A stretch of 64,000 bases of DNA from the NCBI RefSeq assembly GCF_025200715.1, contig NZ_CP104144.1, positions 2,480,001 through 2,544,000 of the forward strand. The letters run 5' to 3'. The stretch comes from Rhizobium sullae (lineage in GTDB: Bacteria; Pseudomonadota; Alphaproteobacteria; Rhizobiales; Rhizobiaceae). Below, piece by piece: positions 44,985 through 53,856 of this stretch (positions within the stretch are counted from its first letter, which is position 1; the number at the start of each line of letters is the position of its first letter). The notes below the pieces were generated by a model. That model made no database searches. It was not told the DNA's origin and saw only the letters and a list, made by a program, of their open reading frames with translations. Both the position numbers and the translations under genes were made by a program.

Positions 44985-46679
44985 ATGACGGATCAATCAC
45001 AAATGCCTAAGCCCGCGCCGATCAACTACTATTATCTCTGGCACCTGACTGCGCTTGGTGTGGTCGACGCGGAATACGGATCAGCTCCGCCTGCTCCACT
45101 CGCGCTCGATGCGAGCGCCGCACGCGCGCTCCCCGATCCCCTCATCACCGGCACGGTCTGGGATGCCATCGCTTCCGCCGGCCCGTTGCGTCCCGCGCGG
45201 GTCGCGCTGATCGATGTCGGCGTATCACCGGACCATCCTAATCTGGCAACCCGGCTTGACCGGGAAGCGTCAATCGATTTGACGACCCATCGTTACGGCG
45301 CGCGCGTGCTCGAGATACTCGATACGACTACGTCGTTTGACCGTGAAGAAAAACATGCCTTCTTTGCCGGGCTCAACATCGCTCCGCTCGGCAATATCGG
45401 CCTTTCGAATGACGACCGGGATTATCTCAGTGACCTGGTTGCCGAATATGCCACGTCGGAGGGTGTTCTCCGGCGGCTCTACAATCCGGAATCGCTTTTT
45501 GCATCACATGGTACGTGCTGCGCAGGACTGATCGTCGGCGAACCCGCCGTTGTTGCGGAAGAAGGCACAGCAAGCGCTCCACCGGAGGGAGCCTTCTACG
45601 GCAATGGCGACGAGTTGCGTACGAGCGGTAATCGCAATGTCATCCCCTATTTCGGCGTTGACCCTTTTTCAAGGATCATCTCTATCAGGACGTCCTTCGA
45701 AGACGATGTCAGGCAGTTCATCGCTGCCTTTCTTTATGCCTATCATCAGAAGGCGGACGTGATCGTCTTACCGCGTGGTCTGCCGGATCCAAAACGCAGC
45801 ATCGTTGATCCGAAGAATGAGCTGAAGGCCGACTTGGAACTGTGGAAAAACCAGGATGCCGCCAATCTCTTCACGCGCATTGCCCTCGCCGACCAGGGTG
45901 AGCCTGAACTGGAGCCGAAGGCTGCGCAGAAAGGCTCCAATCCGGATCGCCCGTGGCATATCCTCAAACAGCTCATCCTCGCCATCAGTCGGCACATTCC
46001 GATCGTCTGCGCCGCGGGAAACAGTGGCGAGAGCCAGCTGATCTATCCGGCAAGTCTTGCCGCCGACGACAACGGCATCATCGCCGTCGGGGCCGTTACC
46101 GTCGAAGGTTTCCGTTCGGGCTACAGCAATTACGGCGAAGGATTGACGGTTGTCTCTCCCTCCGACGACGGTGAGGTCTTCAACCGGCATCAGTTGCGCC
46201 TCGACCGGCTTTCTCCATTTGCCGCACAGCACGACTACAGTGCTTTTCGAATGCGGGAATACTACTATTCGCACTTCTCGCTTCTGACGACGGACCTGTC
46301 GGGGATTTTCGGCTATGATCACGGCTCCGATCCATGGTCGGCGATCGTGCCGTTCGGAACCAATCCCGGCACCGGTGGAGGATACTACACCACCTTCGGG
46401 GGCACCTCCGGCGCGTCGGCGCAGGTGGGGGGGCTATGCGCCCTGATTCAGCGGGCCTACAAGAGCCGCCACAATCCCGGTGACCGCCTCTCGGGTCCTC
46501 ATGTCAAGTCCATTCTGAAAGCCGCGTCCCGCCTGGACGCCATTGTCGCACCCGGAACGAGGAAACTGACGGCGGATTGCATGAATGCAGAAAGCGAGGA
46601 CGCTCTCGAAGCGGCCTATTTCTTCGGGTCAGGCCTGCCGAATGCGCGGGCGGCGGTACAGGCGGCTCTGGCGATCTGA
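44985..46679 (+). CDS. Subtilisin-like serine protease (S8 family), apparently cytosolic
   Basis: The protein has 564 residues from ATG 44985 (AGGG about 9 bases upstream; ATG 44979 also in frame). The catalytic triad is present: Asp77 in VALIDVGVSPDHPNL, His175 in ASHGTCCAGL and Ser475 in FGGTSGASAQVGG. The oxyanion Asn346 is in VCAAGNSGE. There is no signal peptide, no obvious prodomain and no membrane anchor, so it should act inside the cell. About 290 residues separate His and Ser, longer than in simple subtilases, because of an insert around 190-330. It follows the haloperoxidase-like gene by 31 bp and precedes a strong terminator. It could process a peptide made by the genes that follow, by inference. 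Confidence 0.92.
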   Translation: MTDQSQMPKPAPINYYYLWHLTALGVVDAEYGSAPPAPLALDASAARALPDPLITGTVWDAIASAGPLRPARVALIDVGVSPDHPNLATRLDREASIDLTTHRYGARVLEILDTTTSFDREEKHAFFAGLNIAPLGNIGLSNDDRDYLSDLVAEYATSEGVLRRLYNPESLFASHGTCCAGLIVGEPAVVAEEGTASAPPEGAFYGNGDELRTSGNRNVIPYFGVDPFSRIISIRTSFEDDVRQFIAAFLYAYHQKADVIVLPRGLPDPKRSIVDPKNELKADLELWKNQDAANLFTRIALADQGEPELEPKAAQKGSNPDRPWHILKQLILAISRHIPIVCAAGNSGESQLIYPASLAADDNGIIAVGAVTVEGFRSGYSNYGEGLTVVSPSDDGEVFNRHQLRLDRLSPFAAQHDYSAFRMREYYYSHFSLLTTDLSGIFGYDHGSDPWSAIVPFGTNPGTGGGYYTTFGGTSGASAQVGGLCALIQRAYKSRHNPGDRLSGPHVKSILKAASRLDAIVAPGTRKLTADCMNAESEDALEAAYFFGSGLPNARAAVQAALAI

Positions 46680-46704
46680 CCGCTGCGCATGCGTTTCCAA
46701 ATTT

Positions 46705-46733
46705 AAGCCTCCTCGATCGGAGGCTTTTTCTTT
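46705..46733 (+). terminator. Rho-independent terminator after the protease gene
   Basis: AAGCCTCC (46705-46712), loop TCGATC and GGAGGCTT (46719-46726) form an 8-bp stem followed by TTTCTTTG, 25 bp after the protease stop. It closes the regulator-haloperoxidase-protease unit and implies a separate promoter for the trio starting at 46917. Confidence 0.85.
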
Positions 46734-46916
46734 GTTTACGTCATTTTTACGGATTTTTAACGCGGAACTGGCGGGCGAATGACGCCCTTGGGGAATAGTG
46801 CCTCTCAACCGACGACGCGCGACGTTCCGATGCCGGACGAAGCCGTCCCGAACTCGGGCACTTTCGCCTGAGATGGAACCTTGATCCGTCCGAAGACTAA
46901 CCCACGGAGCCTGCCG

Positions 46917-48362
46917 ATGTCCGCGTCCCGTATACAAGAACTAGCAGATGAGGCGCGTCTCCTGCTCAAGCGCAATCCCCTGATGGTAAGCACCGTCTCC
47001 CTGCAGCGCGTGGCAACGCGCAACCTTTTGAAGCGACGCTTCCAGTATGGCCGCACACTTGCGGCGGCTTCCAAGCTCGCCGATTGTTCGGTCGGGATAG
47101 AGGCGCTGGCAGGTTATTTCCCCGATCTTGCAAATGGCGGATACACTCGTCTGCTGGAGCTTCCGCCAGCGGTTGCCGGACCGGTCGGTGCCGACCCCTA
47201 CCGTTCATCCGCGCTTGCAGCCTGGATGGGCGGGCTCGCGCGCAGTCTGGAATGGCAGGCAGCCCGCCCCGATGTGCAAGTCGTCAGCGGTTATCTGCAG
47301 CCGGATCTGATCGCATCGGATCTTGACCTCGAACGTCAGCCGGCGTGCCGGCTCTCTTGCGGCATCGGCCTCGTCCGCATCGAAAGCGCGGCGCGAAGCC
47401 CTATCATGCAAGCCCTCATCCGCCAATGCATGCCGGACTATCCCAGGCCCGACCGCCCCATCACGGACGATGCGGAATTGGATCGCATCGCCGACCATCT
47501 GGAGAAGGCTTTCGCATTAATCGCGGAATTTGACGAGTGCGGCCATCAGCATCTGATCGCCGGCCTGCACACGCTTCACGTTGGCGTGCGGCGCGAACCG
47601 CAGTGTTCCTTTTCGAGTTCGAACGAATTGCCGGGCAGCGCGCTCATCGCTCTTTCCAGAGAGAGATTGCGCGACGGCGATCATGCCGCGACCGCAGCCC
47701 AACTGCTTCACGAGGCGGCGAATATCCTGCTTGGGTTTTATACGACCTCGGCGGCGGCATCCCTGCCTGGGGAGTTCCAATATGTTTCCCCATACAAAAA
47801 CGACCTACAGACGCTCGAGAGCATCCTGCATACGGCCTACACCATTCCCTGGGAGTGCGCCATGCGCATGGCATGCCTATCCACCGAGGCGGATCCTGAG
47901 CGCCGCGCCCGGAAAACGGCATTCATAATCGCCTATGCCGCGCGGCAAGTCCCGCTCATCGACATCGCTCGGAAAGGGATCGAACGTCTCGGCGGCGATG
48001 TCCTCCTCGACCTCCCAGACATCGCCGCCATTCCTTCCTGGAGTGGCCGGATCCTAGAGCTCGTGGGCCAGTTGCTTGCCGAAGAGCCTGTCGCGCACCG
48101 CCAGGCCCATCTCGCCGAGCGCCAGCGAGTTCTCGATCGCCAAGCCTGGGATATCGGACAGATGCTCCTGCGCGGCAAGGAGCCGATCGATCCTCGGATG
48201 GGCCGGCGACAGATCGATGACAGCGGCGACAATATCAGCCTCTGGTACAACGGAAAATTCCACGTGATCCCGAAGGCCGCCGACTATGCGGTGGGCAAGG
48301 ACTACGGTCGCTACGCCGCGACGATCCACGGAATCGCGCCCAGTGAAATGGAGGCAATGTGA
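46917..48362 (+). CDS. HExxH-type peptide-modification-like protein with HExxN motif
   Basis: The protein has 481 residues from ATG 46917 (GGAG about 8 bases upstream). The C-terminal half matches the pattern of the HEXXH peptide-modification family (putative alpha-ketoglutarate/iron peptide beta-hydroxylases): CSFSSSNELPGSALIAL, then AAQLLHEAANILLGFY and YVSPYKNDLQTLESILHTAY. The metal motif at 265-269 is HEAAN, so the second His is Asn. Related proteins occur in RiPP clusters and act on precursor peptides. The N-terminal 200 residues are helical and unassigned. Its stop overlaps the ThiF start (TGATG). The assignment rests on motif resemblance. Confidence 0.6.
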   Translation: MSASRIQELADEARLLLKRNPLMVSTVSLQRVATRNLLKRRFQYGRTLAAASKLADCSVGIEALAGYFPDLANGGYTRLLELPPAVAGPVGADPYRSSALAAWMGGLARSLEWQAARPDVQVVSGYLQPDLIASDLDLERQPACRLSCGIGLVRIESAARSPIMQALIRQCMPDYPRPDRPITDDAELDRIADHLEKAFALIAEFDECGHQHLIAGLHTLHVGVRREPQCSFSSSNELPGSALIALSRERLRDGDHAATAAQLLHEAANILLGFYTTSAAASLPGEFQYVSPYKNDLQTLESILHTAYTIPWECAMRMACLSTEADPERRARKTAFIIAYAARQVPLIDIARKGIERLGGDVLLDLPDIAAIPSWSGRILELVGQLLAEEPVAHRQAHLAERQRVLDRQAWDIGQMLLRGKEPIDPRMGRRQIDDSGDNISLWYNGKFHVIPKAADYAVGKDYGRYAATIHGIAPSEMEAM

Positions 48363-49321
48363 TGATCAATTATCGGTCTAGACGATTGTCAGCGGCGGTC
48401 CGTGCGCCCGTCGATTTTCCGAACTTCTTCGCCCACAACCTTGGGTCGCGCGGCAGGGGGGCTCTGTTTGCCGGCAATAGTACCGATGCTGTCGAGGAAC
48501 AGAGCCCCACTGTTACTAGGCCTGCATGCGGCGTCTCACTGAAGGCTTCCGATATGCCGGCGGAGGACGAGTATGTCGCCGCCGCAACTAATCACCACGA
48601 CGCCTTCCTGACGCCTCGTTGCCATCGGCGACGCGACTTCGCACGGTTTCGCGAAATCGACTTCGTCATCATCGGATGCGGCGGCTTGGGCTCGCAGATT
48701 GCCATCCAGCTTGCGGCCCTCGGCGCGCGCCATTTCCTTCTCGTCGATGCGGAACGTATCGACGAGAACAACTTGAACCATCTCCCATGGGCGAGCGAGG
48801 CGAATCTCGGCTGGCTGAAGACAGACAGGCTGGCGACCCATCTGGCCGCGCGTTTCTCGGCGAATGTCTTCGCGCTGCCGGAATTTGCGGAAGGCGCCTC
48901 GGCGCTACGGCTAATCGCAGACTACGCTAACAATCCGTTCTTCATTCTCGCCGGCGACGGTTCTCGTCCGGCCCAAGATCTCCTGTCGGTCTGCCTAACA
49001 TCGGAAGCCGGCCTGCCGCCCCATCTGCATGTGGGCCGCTCGGCAGGCTACCGCATGGCAGGTCCCTTGGTCGCGGTGCATGAGGACGCATGTCCCGTCT
49101 GCCACTGCGCCACCCAAGTCACAGCCGACGACGCCTTTCACGCCCCACCGGCCACCGTCCACAACCCATCGGTCGTCGGCCTTGCCGTGTCGCAGATTGC
49201 CCAAAAATGCCTTTCGAGACACTCGATCGCACGGGGACGCCGATGGATATTGAACCTCAAGAGCCATCAGGCCGAGCTGCGTTCTCTCTCCGAACACGCC
49301 GAATGTAAGGTACGTCCATGA
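48362..49321 (+). CDS. ThiF/MoeB/MccB-like E1 adenylyltransferase
   Basis: The protein has 319 residues from ATG 48362, with GGAGG 8 bases upstream and the ATG overlapping the previous stop. After about 95 disordered, basic residues comes the E1-like nucleotide-binding fold: VIIGCGGLGSQIAIQLAALG (105-110 glycine loop), LLVDAERIDENNLNH (Asp129; the usual Arg of NLNR is His140) and WLKTDRL (Lys153). CPVC at 244-247 is half of the usual zinc site. Such enzymes adenylate a peptide or ubiquitin-like C-terminus, as MccB does in microcin C synthesis. The stop overlaps the next small gene (ATGA). It is likely the activating enzyme of this cluster. Confidence 0.85.
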   Translation: MINYRSRRLSAAVRAPVDFPNFFAHNLGSRGRGALFAGNSTDAVEEQSPTVTRPACGVSLKASDMPAEDEYVAAATNHHDAFLTPRCHRRRDFARFREIDFVIIGCGGLGSQIAIQLAALGARHFLLVDAERIDENNLNHLPWASEANLGWLKTDRLATHLAARFSANVFALPEFAEGASALRLIADYANNPFFILAGDGSRPAQDLLSVCLTSEAGLPPHLHVGRSAGYRMAGPLVAVHEDACPVCHCATQVTADDAFHAPPATVHNPSVVGLAVSQIAQKCLSRHSIARGRRWILNLKSHQAELRSLSEHAECKVRP

Positions 49322-49575
49322 AAGTGCTATTTTCCTCGGGATGTTATTGCTCCGTTGGCGCAACTGCCGAAAAGAACGATGAGCTAACGATATCCGAAGC
49401 TCTTAGTGATCCACTAATCGCCATCGTGATGCGCGCAGATGGCGTGATCTCCGAAGAGTTCAAGCGACTCCTTGAGACGGCAGCCCGTGAGCTGGAAGTC
49501 AATCTGGCTAACTCGGTCAGCGGAGGTGGGAAGGATACGCGACACGTTTGTCGAAACGATGCGGAAGATGGTTGA
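49318..49575 (+). CDS. Short Cys-containing peptide, candidate substrate of the ThiF/HExxN pair
   Basis: The peptide has 85 residues; ATG 49318 overlaps the ThiF stop (ATGA), with TAAGG 7-8 bases upstream. The N-terminus MKVLFSSGCYCSVGATAEKN has Cys 9 and 11. A helical segment follows (ISEALSDPLIAIVMRADGVI; EEFKRLLETAARELEVNLA), then a Gly/Ser stretch (NSVSGGGKDTRHV). The helical part resembles short rhizobial hypothetical proteins. Around 49523 the adjoining frame becomes protein-like (GRIRDTFVETMRKMVDEHVW), so a frameshift in a longer original protein is possible. Translational coupling suggests a linked role; a precursor-peptide role is a hypothesis. Confidence 0.6.
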   Translation: MKVLFSSGCYCSVGATAEKNDELTISEALSDPLIAIVMRADGVISEEFKRLLETAARELEVNLANSVSGGGKDTRHVCRNDAEDG

Positions 49576-49649
49576 CGAGCATGTGTGGTCAACCCTGGTC
49601 CGAACCATGGCCCGGCATTGGCACTGCCGTCCCGCGAAGTTTAGGGGCA

Positions 49650-49955
49650 ATGAGATTGGATATGTTGAGAAGGTTCCCAACGATAATTCTTGGTTTTGCC
49701 GAAGGGAAAGATCGCAAGGTGATCCGTACCGCTCGCGAGGCTGCCCAACTGTTGCTGAAGGAATGGCCTACCGACGATGGTGAAGAATTCTTCACGGCGG
49801 TGAGAACGTGTTTGGACGTCCTTACTGGAGAGATCGAACCCGAGAAATTGCACGAGGCGATCGTCCGCGCCGCATATGAAGCGGGTATTGCAGCAATCAC
49901 GACTGATCACAGCCTGGGTATCCTCAGGATCTATCCAGTCAGCGAGGTCAGATAG
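49650..49955 (+). CDS. DUF982-family protein
   Basis: The protein has about 101 residues from ATG 49650; ATG 49662 is an alternative and AGGGG lies just upstream. The core TAREAAQLLLKEWPTDDGEE, AVRTCLDVLTGEIEPEKLHE and AIVRAAYEAGIAA is the DUF982 pattern: AA.LL..WP, then CL..L.G and AA..AGI. DUF982 proteins are small, of unknown function and very abundant on rhizobial plasmids. It follows the peptide gene by about 75 bp, but membership in the same unit is uncertain. Confidence 0.75.
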   Translation: MRLDMLRRFPTIILGFAEGKDRKVIRTAREAAQLLLKEWPTDDGEEFFTAVRTCLDVLTGEIEPEKLHEAIVRAAYEAGIAAITTDHSLGILRIYPVSEVR

Positions 49956-50457
49956 TTGACCGCCGTGCATGCGCTCATCGCAATCCCGCTCCCATCGAGT
50001 CGCTTCGGCTATCGCCAATCCCGAAGAACTGCACCATTCAGGCTTGCGGACACGTGATCGGTAATGGCTCGTGGTCATCGTCATGCCGACGGGCCCGCGC
50101 CCCATTTGGTGACTACCGAGTTTTCGGGGGAGCTTACGACCTGGCTGATGTTGCAAGTATGCCGCATCTCAAAGATTCGCCGAAAATTTCGCCGGATTTG
50201 ACTTGGCCTGCGCGCCCAACCAATCTAGGATTGATAAACATTCAACACGGTTCTAGGGAGTTTTCGATGGCTATTTTTTCCAACTCCCCAGTGGCTTCCG
50301 CGAATATCGCCTGAAGCCGCCAGCGTTTTCCAATGCGACAGAACCTGATGGACTGGTGCTAACCTTCCCGTCGATCGTTCCTCACCAAACCATTTCGCGC
50401 GGTTTTGCGCGGACATTTTTTTCCCTATGACGGAGCCGGCGAAAGCCGGATACATCA
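49956..50457. other. Intergenic stretch with no recognised gene
   Basis: About 500 bp between the DUF982 gene and the ABC exporter. Frames on both strands are short or lack family features. The exporter promoter should lie here. There is no strong hairpin or repeat that I can define. Confidence 0.4.
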
Positions 50458-52278
50458 ATGGCTCTTGGTTTCAAATCCCGCCGCGGCGGTGCTTTTCGCA
50501 GCGTTTTCCGTTATTGCTGGGCTCATTGGAAGCGTCAGCCGGGCCGTGCCTCCTTCATGTTGTTCACAGCGATGCTGTCGACGCTTGCGGATGTGCTCAC
50601 GCCCTTGTTCTCCGGCCGACTGGTCGACGCCGTGGTGTCCGGCCAGGCCAGCGACGCTGCAATATGGAACAGCGCCTTCAACGCCTTTTGTTGGCTGATG
50701 GTACTGTCGGTCGGCGCCGTTATCCTGCGGCATGCCACGTTCACCGCCATCATCGGCTTCACGCTGAAGTCGATGTCGGAGATCGCGGCGAACTCGTTCT
50801 TCCATATCCAGCGCTTTTCGAGCGATTGGCACGCCAACAGCTTTGCCGGTTCCACTGTTCGCAAGGTGACACGCGGCATGTGGGCGCTCGACCTGCTCAA
50901 CGACACCGTCTTCGTCGCGCTTTTCCCATCGCTGGTGATGCTCATCGGCTCGACCATTCTGATGACATGGTACTGGCCAATGATGGGACTGCTGGTCGGC
51001 GCCGGATCCGTATTCTTCATCGCGTTCACCGCGACAATGGCTTTGCGCTATGTTGCGCCGATGGCCAGCATGGCCAATAGCTGGGATACACGCCTCGGCG
51101 GCGCGCTCGCCGATGCGGTGACCTGCAATGCCGTGGTCAAGGCCTTTGGCGCTGAAGGCCGGGAGGACAAACGTCTCGCCTCGGTCACCCGCAAGTGGCA
51201 GGATCGCACAGGGCGCACCTGGACGCGGGGCACCCTGAATGGCACCTCGCAGAATGCGCTGCTCAGCCTGTTGCGCGGCGGCGTGCTGGGCCTTGCCCTT
51301 TGGCTCTGGGCTAACGGCAAGGCCAATGCGGGCGACATCACGTTCGTCCTGACAGCCTTTTTCATCCTTCAGGGCTATCTGCGTGAAATCGGCATGCATA
51401 TCCGCAACCTGCAGCGTTCGGTGAACGACATGGAGGAGCTTGTCACCATCCATGCACAGCCTTTGGGCGTGGAGGACGTTCCCGGCGCGCCAGCTCTCCA
51501 TGTGACGGCCGGCCTGATCACGTTCGATCATGTCACCTTCCATTATGGCAACCACCATGCTCCGCTCTACAAGGACTTCTCGGTCACCATCAAACCGGGT
51601 GAGCGAGTTGGACTCGTCGGCCATTCCGGCTCCGGAAAGACGACTTTCATCAAGCTGATCCAGCGTCTGCATGACGTCAACCACGGCACGGTCTCGATCG
51701 ACGGGCAGGATATTTCCAAGGTAGCGCAGACCTCTCTTCGCCGCCAGATCGCCATCGTGCAGCAGGAACCCATCCTGTTTCACCGCTCGCTGGCGGAAAA
51801 CATCGCCTATGCGAGGCCGACGGCCACGCAAGCGGAGATCAGAACGGCTGCGCGGCTTGCCAGCGCCCATGATTTCATCGAGGCGCTGCCAAAGGGCTAT
51901 GCGACGCTTGTCGGCGAACGCGGTATCAAGCTTTCCGGCGGCGAACGGCAACGCATCGCCATCGCCCGCGCATTCCTGGCCGATGCGCCGATCCTGATCC
52001 TTGACGAGGCGACCTCGAGTCTCGATTCGGAATCGGAGATGCTCATCCAGCAGGCAATGGAGAGGCTAATGGAGGGACGCACGACACTGGTCGTCGCTCA
52101 CCGCCTGTCGACGGTGCGCGCGCTCGATCGGCTGCTGGTCTTCGACCACGGACAAATCGCCGAGGAAGGTACTCATGTTAGTCTCATCCGGCGCAAGAGC
52201 GGGATCTATCGCGGACTGTTCGAGCGTCAGGCGCTGGAGCTGACGAAGGGCATCGCGAGTGAAGGGCTGATTGGCTAA
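50458..52278 (+). CDS. ABC exporter (fused membrane and ATPase domains)
   Basis: The protein has 606 residues, a half-transporter of the MsbA/lipid-and-peptide exporter type. Residues about 20-330 hold six membrane helices (VLTPLFSGRLVDAVVSGQAS; GAVILRHATFTAIIGFTLKS). The ATPase at about 365-595 has Walker A GHSGSGKT, Q-loop VQQEPILF, signature KLSGGERQR, Walker B ILILDEATSSLD and H-loop VAHRLST. It probably works as a homodimer in the inner membrane. It is 500 bp downstream of the ThiF/HExxN/peptide trio. It could export their product, but the gap and the intervening DUF982 gene leave this open. The ATG has only a weak ribosome site. Confidence 0.93.
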   Translation: MALGFKSRRGGAFRSVFRYCWAHWKRQPGRASFMLFTAMLSTLADVLTPLFSGRLVDAVVSGQASDAAIWNSAFNAFCWLMVLSVGAVILRHATFTAIIGFTLKSMSEIAANSFFHIQRFSSDWHANSFAGSTVRKVTRGMWALDLLNDTVFVALFPSLVMLIGSTILMTWYWPMMGLLVGAGSVFFIAFTATMALRYVAPMASMANSWDTRLGGALADAVTCNAVVKAFGAEGREDKRLASVTRKWQDRTGRTWTRGTLNGTSQNALLSLLRGGVLGLALWLWANGKANAGDITFVLTAFFILQGYLREIGMHIRNLQRSVNDMEELVTIHAQPLGVEDVPGAPALHVTAGLITFDHVTFHYGNHHAPLYKDFSVTIKPGERVGLVGHSGSGKTTFIKLIQRLHDVNHGTVSIDGQDISKVAQTSLRRQIAIVQQEPILFHRSLAENIAYARPTATQAEIRTAARLASAHDFIEALPKGYATLVGERGIKLSGGERQRIAIARAFLADAPILILDEATSSLDSESEMLIQQAMERLMEGRTTLVVAHRLSTVRALDRLLVFDHGQIAEEGTHVSLIRRKSGIYRGLFERQALELTKGIASEGLIG

Positions 52279-52628
52279 CGAGTACTGAGAGCACCGCTGA
52301 TTATATCGCAGCGCATCTTTCGAGTCGTAAGCGCTGTTTTGCTCACCGGCTTTTTGGGCAGCGCGAATAGTGGCGATCTTCTCGGCCGCCGCATCAGAGC
52401 GGTCTGCGGAGGGGGAGTCCCGCTCATGGTTATGCCAACGAGCTAACCTCAGCACCTCGGGATGAGCGCGATAGCGATCGAAGAGTCTGGCCGCATAAGC
52501 GGGCAGGTTATTGGGATCGACCGTTGCTGGGCCGATTTGTCAGGATGGCGCTCGTAATAACGTGAAAGAGATGATCCGCCCGTGGCGCGAATCCGGGTTG
52601 GCCGACGAGCCAGCCGAGCGCCGACAAG
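52279..52628. other. Intergenic stretch with no recognised gene
   Basis: About 350 bp between the exporter and the convergent hydrolase, with no convincing frame. It ends in the hairpin at 52629. Confidence 0.4.
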
Positions 52629-52655
52629 GCCGCGCAGCTGCCTGAGCTGCGCGGC
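52629..52655 (-). terminator. GC-rich hairpin after the exported hydrolase gene
   Basis: GCCGCGCAGCT (52629-52639) and AGCTGCGCGGC (52645-52655) form an 11-bp perfect stem with a 5-base loop, 8 bp downstream of the hydrolase stop on the minus strand. No clear T-run follows, so termination may be partial. Confidence 0.6.
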
Positions 52656-52662
52656 TTCGAAT

Positions 52663-53640
52663 TCAATTACCTTTTGCGACTTTCCGGTCGAGGAAGCCGT
52701 GAATGAGCGGTGCCATCACGTCCAGTTTGTCTTCCAGTGCGAAATGTCCGGTGTCCAGAAGATGCAGTTCGGCGTCCGGAAGGTCGCGGAGATAGGGATG
52801 TGCTCCCTGATGGGGGAAGATCTTGTCGTTCTTGCCCCACACGATAAGCGTCGGGGGTTTACGTTCGCGGAAGAAAGCCTGGAACTGCGGGTAGAGCGGG
52901 ACATTGGTCCTGTAGTCATAGAATAGATCCAGCTGAATGTCCTTATTGCCGGAACGATCAAGTAGTGCCTGATCATGAACCCAGTTGTCTGGACTGATGC
53001 GGGTCAGATCTCTGACACCGTCGGTGTACTGGAACTTCGTGATCTCCAGCGTCACGAGACCGGAAAGCGCCTCGCGGCTTTCCTTCGTCCCATCAGCCCA
53101 ATATTTTTTGATCGCATCCCAGAATTCGCGGAGGCCTTCATCATAGGCATTCCCATTCTGGACGATGAGGGCGGCCACGCGATCCGGATGTTTCAGGGCG
53201 AGGCGATAGCCGACGGGCGCGCCGTAATCCATGACATACATGGAATACTTCTTGGCGCCGATGTGATCGAGCAGACCGTCCACAAGGTCGGTATAGTGGC
53301 CGAACGTATAGGCGAATTTCGTGTGGTCGGGAGCGTCGCTTTGGCCGAAGCCCGGATAGTCCGGAGCAATGACACGATAGCGATCCGCAAGCAGCGGGAT
53401 CAGATTGCGGAACATGTGCGAAGACGTCGGGAAGCCATGCAGCAGGACGACCACTGGGCCGTCTTTCGGACCGGCTTCGCGATAGAAGATGTTCACGCCA
53501 TCAATCGCTGCCGTCCGGTAATGGACGGTTGCGGGAGCCTGCTGCGTGATGGCTGCTTGGTTGGGGGTGGCCGACGAGGCAAAGGACATTGGCGCAAAGC
53601 TAACGGTTGCCAGCATTAGGGTCGTGATCAGGCGTGTCAT
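52663..53640 (-). CDS. Exported alpha/beta hydrolase (haloalkane dehalogenase / epoxide hydrolase-like)
   Basis: The protein has 325 residues, with GAAGGAG before ATG 53640. A signal peptide ([20 protein letters not shown], then ASSATP) sends it to the periplasm. Motifs are HGFPTSS (68-74), nucleophile elbow VMDYGAPVG with Asp138, and catalytic His in [10 protein letters not shown]. An Asp nucleophile is typical of haloalkane dehalogenases and epoxide hydrolases. The cap region includes [21 protein letters not shown] frameshifted HxlR regulator relic lies upstream, possibly its former regulator. Confidence 0.88.
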   Translation of the reverse strand: MTRLITTLMLATVSFAPMSFASSATPNQAAITQQAPATVHYRTAAIDGVNIFYREAGPKDGPVVVLLHGFPTSSHMFRNLIPLLADRYRVIAPDYPGFGQSDAPDHTKFAYTFGHYTDLVDGLLDHIGAKKYSMYVMDYGAPVGYRLALKHPDRVAALIVQNGNAYDEGLREFWDAIKKYWADGTKESREALSGLVTLEITKFQYTDGVRDLTRISPDNWVHDQALLDRSGNKDIQLDLFYDYRTNVPLYPQFQAFFRERKPPTLIVWGKNDKIFPHQGAHPYLRDLPDAELHLLDTGHFALEDKLDVMAPLIHGFLDRKVAKGN

Positions 53641-53856
53641 GGTAGGTCTCCTTCGGGTTTGAGGTGCCAGCTACGACTGGCCTGGAGACAAACATATCCA
53701 TCCACGAGAAAACGATAATCCGCTCAATTTGGAAGTGATAATTGCGATATGTGAACCAATGACCGCAATCATCCAAAGAGCTAGGCAAAGAGTAGGATCG
53801 ATCCCGGCCTTCCTGATCCGCGCGAAGTTCGCCCCTGAACGAGTAACCCCAATCCC

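Noticed and set aside
46881..46916. Upstream TTG start for the HExxN protein
   Set aside because: ATG 46917 has a good GGAG site at normal spacing; the extra twelve codons have none.
50455..51951. Minus-strand frame of 498 codons
   Set aside because: It lies wholly antisense to the ABC exporter, whose motifs are all intact; the product is low-complexity and His/Arg-rich.
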